From contig CAJMOJ010000083.1 of NCBI GenBank assembly GCA_905215035.1, positions 1 to 6,938 of the forward strand: a DNA stretch of 6,938 nt. The letters run 5' to 3'. Numbering within the stretch: position 1 is the first letter of the stretch; the number at the start of each line of letters is the position of its first letter. Below the pieces are notes generated by a model, which worked only from the letters and a program-made list of their open reading frames with translations, was not told where the DNA came from and searched no databases. The position numbers were made by a program, and so were the translations under genes. Positions 6,030 through 6,938 of the stretch are shown here, piece after piece. The DNA is from an uncultured bacterium (GTDB lineage Bacteria > Actinomycetota > Coriobacteriia > Coriobacteriales > Eggerthellaceae).

Positions 6030-6938
6030 ATGACTCCAGAGGAAAGACGAGAAGAATTCAAAAAATGGGCACTTACTCAGCCAAAAAATGATAAGGGTGC
6101 TACATATGCGGAAAATACGATTAATGGTTATTCCACCAAAATCTCTAATGTTGGAAATACGTATCCTGCAATTAATAACTTAAGCTATCCAGGAAACCTT
6201 TTCGAGTGTACAGATAGAAATACCATCTCCACGATACGCAATGCTATTTATAGCATGAGCAATAAGGACAATGACTACACCGGCGCTCTTCGTCTTTACC
6301 TTCGATTTCTCGAACCAGATCCGTTAGACGAACTTATTGAAGAGTATTCAAATGCGTTTGAGGGGTATCGCAACGAAGAACTTTACAAATGGGAGGCGGT
6401 CAAGCAATTTCAGGATGCTTGGAATCCTGATGCTGATAACTTTGCAGTCATGCTTAAGAATGCTCTGTCTGGGACCAGCAATCTTCTTCACGGAGACCAG
6501 TACTACCGCCCGAGAGAACGATTGCAGGATTTTGCTGAGATGAATCCAGAAAAAACTCGTCATGCTCTCGTTGATGTCCTTTTTAACGAAAAAGAAGATC
6601 TTCAAACACGTATGAAGCAGTTTGAACAAGTTGCTAAGGAGCTTGTTCAAGAATACAAGGAAAAAGCGTCTTTAGGTAAACAGCCTGAGTGCGAGCATCA
6701 TCAAAGCCCGCGTGCTATGAGTGTTTATTTGTTTTTACGGTATCCAGGGTCTCACTATTTGTACAAAAAGAGCCTCTACAAGAGCATTGCTGATAAACTT
6801 GGTATAAAAATAAAGGGTGATAAGTTTGAGTGCGTTACCGATTATATTTCAATATGCGAAGAGATGGTTCACAGACTCGAGCTTAAATACCCCAAGGTTA
6901 TTGAAGATAGCGATTCTTTACTGCCCATTGATCTTCGT
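6030..6938 (+). CDS. McrB-like restriction protein, N-terminal 303 residues (cut by window end)
   Basis: The reading frame MTPEERREEFKKWALT... is open for 303 codons to the right edge without a stop. The best recognised part is residues 118-160, LYKWEAVKQFQDAW and MLKNALSGTSNLL. It is followed by PRERLQDFAEMNPE (161-174), a helical RMKQFEQVAKELVQEY (194-209), and RAMSVYLFLRYP with YLYKKSLYK (228-251). These mark the region in front of the AAA+ NTPase domain in a large family of McrB-like proteins of type IV (McrBC) restriction systems, which recognise modified DNA. Residues 1-95 form a helical region (ALRLYLRFLEPD) that is probably a specificity or DNA-contact domain. The NTPase motifs and any McrC partner would lie beyond the window. 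Unlike the upstream genes, nothing here looks eroded, but the catalytic part is unseen. Confidence 0.8.
   Translation, partial: MTPEERREEFKKWALTQPKNDKGATYAENTINGYSTKISNVGNTYPAINNLSYPGNLFECTDRNTISTIRNAIYSMSNKDNDYTGALRLYLRFLEPDPLDELIEEYSNAFEGYRNEELYKWEAVKQFQDAWNPDADNFAVMLKNALSGTSNLLHGDQYYRPRERLQDFAEMNPEKTRHALVDVLFNEKEDLQTRMKQFEQVAKELVQEYKEKASLGKQPECEHHQSPRAMSVYLFLRYPGSHYLYKKSLYKSIADKLGIKIKGDKFECVTDYISICEEMVHRLELKYPKVIEDSDSLLPIDLR

Noticed and set aside
1..6938. Mobile element ends, CRISPR repeats or tRNA attachment sites
   Set aside because: No spaced direct repeats, no transposase or integrase motifs and no tRNA-like cloverleaf were found on either strand.

Overview
The window is an AT-rich bacterial stretch (about 40% G+C by eye). 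It has four plus-strand genes in the order expected of a defence (restriction) island. No RNA gene, CRISPR array, transposase or insertion-sequence end is visible. Family resemblances were recognised from memory of protein families, not from a search. The helicase and McrB-type proteins resemble those of low-GC gut and oral bacteria such as Coriobacteriia, bifidobacteria and lactobacilli. This is only a hint about the host.

Layout. (1) From the left edge to 2305 runs the middle and C-terminal part of a long superfamily-2 helicase. It belongs to a family of single-chain restriction-modification-like proteins in which the helicase is normally followed by an adenine methylase. The frame is open to the left edge, so the ATG at 92 is internal and the gene starts outside the window. 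It ends at a TGA at 2303-2305. The next 18 codons in the same frame still resemble the family, and then everything, including the methylase, is missing. (2) A 75-residue acidic protein of unknown function lies at 2374-2601 and is followed by a good intrinsic terminator. (3) After a 231-base gap containing a palindrome and a possible promoter comes a 1017-residue protein at 2833-5886. It appears to be a chimera of a DnaB-like RecA-fold ATPase, a DUF2779 module (Cas4/RecB-like nuclease with an iron-sulfur cysteine set, then a DEDD-exonuclease-like domain), and a small C-terminal module of unknown function. (4) From 6030 to the right edge runs the N-terminal part of an McrB-like protein, cut before its AAA+ domain.

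The striking theme is that genes 1 and 3 keep the scaffolds of four unrelated nucleic-acid enzyme folds while most of their catalytic residues are replaced. The helicase has DESQ for DEAH, SET for SGT, an altered motif V, and Cys for the motif VI arginine. The DnaB-like domain has altered Walker A, Walker B and arginine finger. The PD-(D/E)XK motif lacks its Glu, and the DEDD-like domain lacks its Glu and last Asp. The long open frames and the retained cysteines argue against simple decay for gene 3. A cluster of 'pseudoenzymes' beside an McrB system is therefore the main novelty candidate. Their role (structural partner, sensor, decoy or dominant-negative subunit) is inference only.
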